18,085 nt of DNA, from positions 1-18,085 of the forward strand of contig WPIO01000334.1 in the NCBI GenBank assembly GCA_009760855.2. Direction: 5' to 3'. Below are positions 16,371-18,085 of the stretch, piece after piece (the first letter of the stretch is position 1; every line of letters begins with the position of its first letter). This stretch comes from Cristatella mucedo. Its lineage: Eukaryota > Bryozoa > Phylactolaemata > Cristatellidae. The notes under the pieces were generated by a model, which saw only the letters and a list, made by a program, of their open reading frames with translations, was not told the origin of the DNA and searched no databases. The position numbers and the translations under genes were made by a program.

Positions 16371-18085
16371 CTGCTGCAAGTTATCGCAGACTATAAGGAG
16401 CAGTATCGAGTCGTCTCTATATTCTGCGATCTGCTGCAAACTAATGCGAAAAAAGTTATTCAAGTGCAATTGCCTCAAGCAAGGCCCTGCACTCTGATGC
16501 CAGCTACTGCATGCTCCGACGGGTTGATTTAAAGTATCTACATATTCGGCGATCTGCTGTGAACTCATGCAAAATGAATTATTCAAGTGTGGATGGTTTA
16601 TTGCAAGGGGCTGCACTCTGCTGCAAGTTATCGCAGACTATAAGGAGCAGTATCGAGGTGTTTATAAATTCCACCATCTGCTGGAAACGCAAGCGAAATG
16701 AGATATTCAATTGCGATTGCTTAAAGCAAGGAGCTGCAATCTGCTGCAAGCTCCGGCACACTATGTCGGGTGGATTTAAAGTATCTAGATATTGTGTGAT
16801 CTGCTGTGAACTCAAGCAAAATGAGTTATTCAATGCGACTGGATTAATGCAAAGCGCCTCACTCTACAGCAAGTCATAGCCGGCCATAAGGAGCAGTATC
16901 GAGGTATCTTTATAATTCGCGATCTGCTGCAAACTCTAACGAAATGAGTTATTCAAGTGCGATTGCCTCATGCAAGGAGCTCCACTCTTCTGCCAGCTCC
17001 TGCACGATTTGTCGAGTTTATTTAAAGTATCTACGTATTGTGCGATCAGCTGCGAATTCATGCAAAATACGTTATTCAAGTGCTAATGGCTTAATGCAAG
17101 GCACAGCACTCTGCAGCAAGTTTTTGCAGGCTATAACGAGCAGTATCGACGTGTCTTTATATTTCGCGATCTGCTGCAAACACAAGCTAAATGAGTTATT
17201 CAAGTGCGATTACCTCAAGCAAGCAGCTCCACTCTGCTGCATTCTCCTTCAGGCTTCGACGGGTGGATTTAAAGTATCTAGGTATTTGTGATCTGCTGCA
17301 AACTCATGCGAAATGAGTTATTCAAATGGGGATGGCTTATTGCAAGGCACCCCATTCTGCAGCAAGTTATCACAGGCTATAAGGAGCGGTATCGAGGTGT
17401 CTTTATATTCCGCGATCTTCTGCAAACTCAAGCGAAATGAGTTATTCATGTGCAATTGCCTAAAGCAAGGAGCTGCGATCTGCTGCTAGATACTGCAGTC
17501 TTTGTCGGGTGGATTTAAAGTATCTAGATATTGTGCGATCTGCTGCGAACTAATACAAAATGAGGCATTCAAGTATGGATGGCACATTGCAAGGCGCCCC
17601 ACTTTGCAGCAAGTTATCATACACTAGAACGAGGAGTATCGAGGTGCTTTTATATTCTGCAATCTGCTGCTAACTCAAGCGAAATGAGTTATTTCAGTGC
17701 GATTTCCTAAAGAAGGCCCTGCATTCTGCTGCCAGATACTGCACGCTCCGACGGAACGATTTAAAGTATTTAGATATTGTGCGACCTGCTGTGAACTCAT
17801 GCAAAATAAGTAAGTCAAGTGTGAATGGCTTAATGCAAATGGCCATACTCTGCAGCAAGTTTTCACAGGCTATAAGAAGCAGTTTCAAGATGTCTTTATT
17901 TTCAGCGATCTGCTGCAAACTTAAGCGAAATGAGTTCTTCAAATGCGATTGCCTAAAGCAAGGAGCTGCACTTAGCTGTTAGCTCCTTCACGCTCCGACG
18001 GGATGATTTAAAGTATCTAGATATTGTGCGATCTGCTGCGAACTCATGCAAAATGAGGCATGCAAGTCTGAATGGCTTACTGCAA
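16231..18085 (+). repeat. HOR-8: ten-dimer-type unit with scrambled start, cut by the window end
   Basis: The remains of d1 and d2 (16231-16548, 318 bp where 494 are expected) are followed by d3 (16549), d4 (16796), d5 (17042), d6 (17288), d8b (17535), d9 (17781) and the start of d7b (18028-18085). From d3 on it parallels HOR-7 at an offset of 2290-2291. The d6 box region has lost a base or two (ggtatttgtgatctg). d9 has one changed base in its box (gcgacctgctg). Confidence 0.88.

Larger units (their letters stand above)
1..18085 (+). repeat. Satellite array with higher-order repeats, spanning the whole window
   Basis: Every part of the window can be phased on the gcgatctgctg box and its one- or two-base variants, which recur every 123-124 bp. 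In the first unit, for example, they fall at 101, 225, 348, 472, 595, 719, 842, 965, 1088, 1212, 1335, 1459, 1582, 1706, 1829 and 1953. All monomers point the same way. I see no inversion, spacer, transposon or unique sequence. Monomers pair into 247-bp dimers, and dimers into multi-dimer HORs of mostly 1974 bp. The structure is seen directly; that it is heterochromatic satellite of a eukaryotic nucleus is inference from how such arrays occur elsewhere. The strand sign is only the orientation in which I describe the box. I see no gene anywhere, and this entry accounts for all gene-free stretches. Confidence 0.95.

Noticed and set aside
1-18085. CRISPR array
   Set aside because: Repeats are contiguous 123-124-bp monomers without unique spacers, far longer than CRISPR repeats, and no cas-like gene is present.
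1-18085. Transposable element, insertion sequence, rRNA or tRNA gene within the array
   Set aside because: The monomer phase can be followed almost continuously. The only breaks (13399-13515 and 16231-16370) are made of array sequence. No terminal repeats, target-site duplications or RNA-gene signatures were seen.

Overview
The window is one uninterrupted, head-to-tail satellite DNA array with higher-order repeat (HOR) structure. I find no gene, RNA gene, mobile element or unique sequence in its 18085 bases. The array is already running at base 1 and still running at base 18085, so neither edge is in view. Kilobase-scale multi-monomer HORs without spacers are typical of eukaryotic pericentromeric, subtelomeric or sex-chromosome heterochromatin, so I infer a eukaryotic nuclear genome. 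I do not recognise the satellite family and cannot name the organism.

The basic unit is a monomer of 123-124 bp, easiest to phase on the recurring gcgatctgctg box. Two diverged types, called B and A here, alternate strictly. B-box to A-box is 124 bp and A-box to B-box is 123 bp, giving a 247-bp dimer. Each monomer has a well-conserved core of about 78 bp followed by a divergent tail of about 45 bp. Dimers fall into recognisable classes, named d1 to d8 in order of appearance, plus variants d8b, d8c, d9 and d7b. The ancestral-looking HOR is d1-d8: 16 monomers, 1974 bp. Within it, dimers 987 bp apart resemble each other (d1 with d5, d3 with d7, d4 with d8), so the 8-dimer HOR itself looks like a doubled 4-dimer unit.

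Layout: end of a d8 (1-100); HOR-1, canonical (101-2074); HOR-2, seven dimers with a d7/d8 fusion (2075-3810); HOR-3, canonical length (3811-5784); HOR-4, nine dimers with a d7/d8 fusion plus d9 and d8b (5785-8004); HOR-5, canonical (8005-9978); HOR-6, nine dimers with hybrids at its end (9979-12199); two short reduced units (12200-12902 and 12903-13759); HOR-7, a different ten-dimer arrangement (13760-16230); HOR-8, the same arrangement with a scrambled start, cut by the window end (16231-18085).

A d3-d4-d5-d6 block is present in order in all eight full units and is 987 bp in six of them (986 and 996 bp in the others). Nearly all structural change (fusion, loss, gain, internal deletion, scrambling) lies in the d7-d8-d9-d1-d2 part. 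The many open reading frames on both strands are a by-product of a repeat with few stop codons. They read the same DNA in different frames, because the 247-bp dimer is not a multiple of three, and I do not annotate them as genes.
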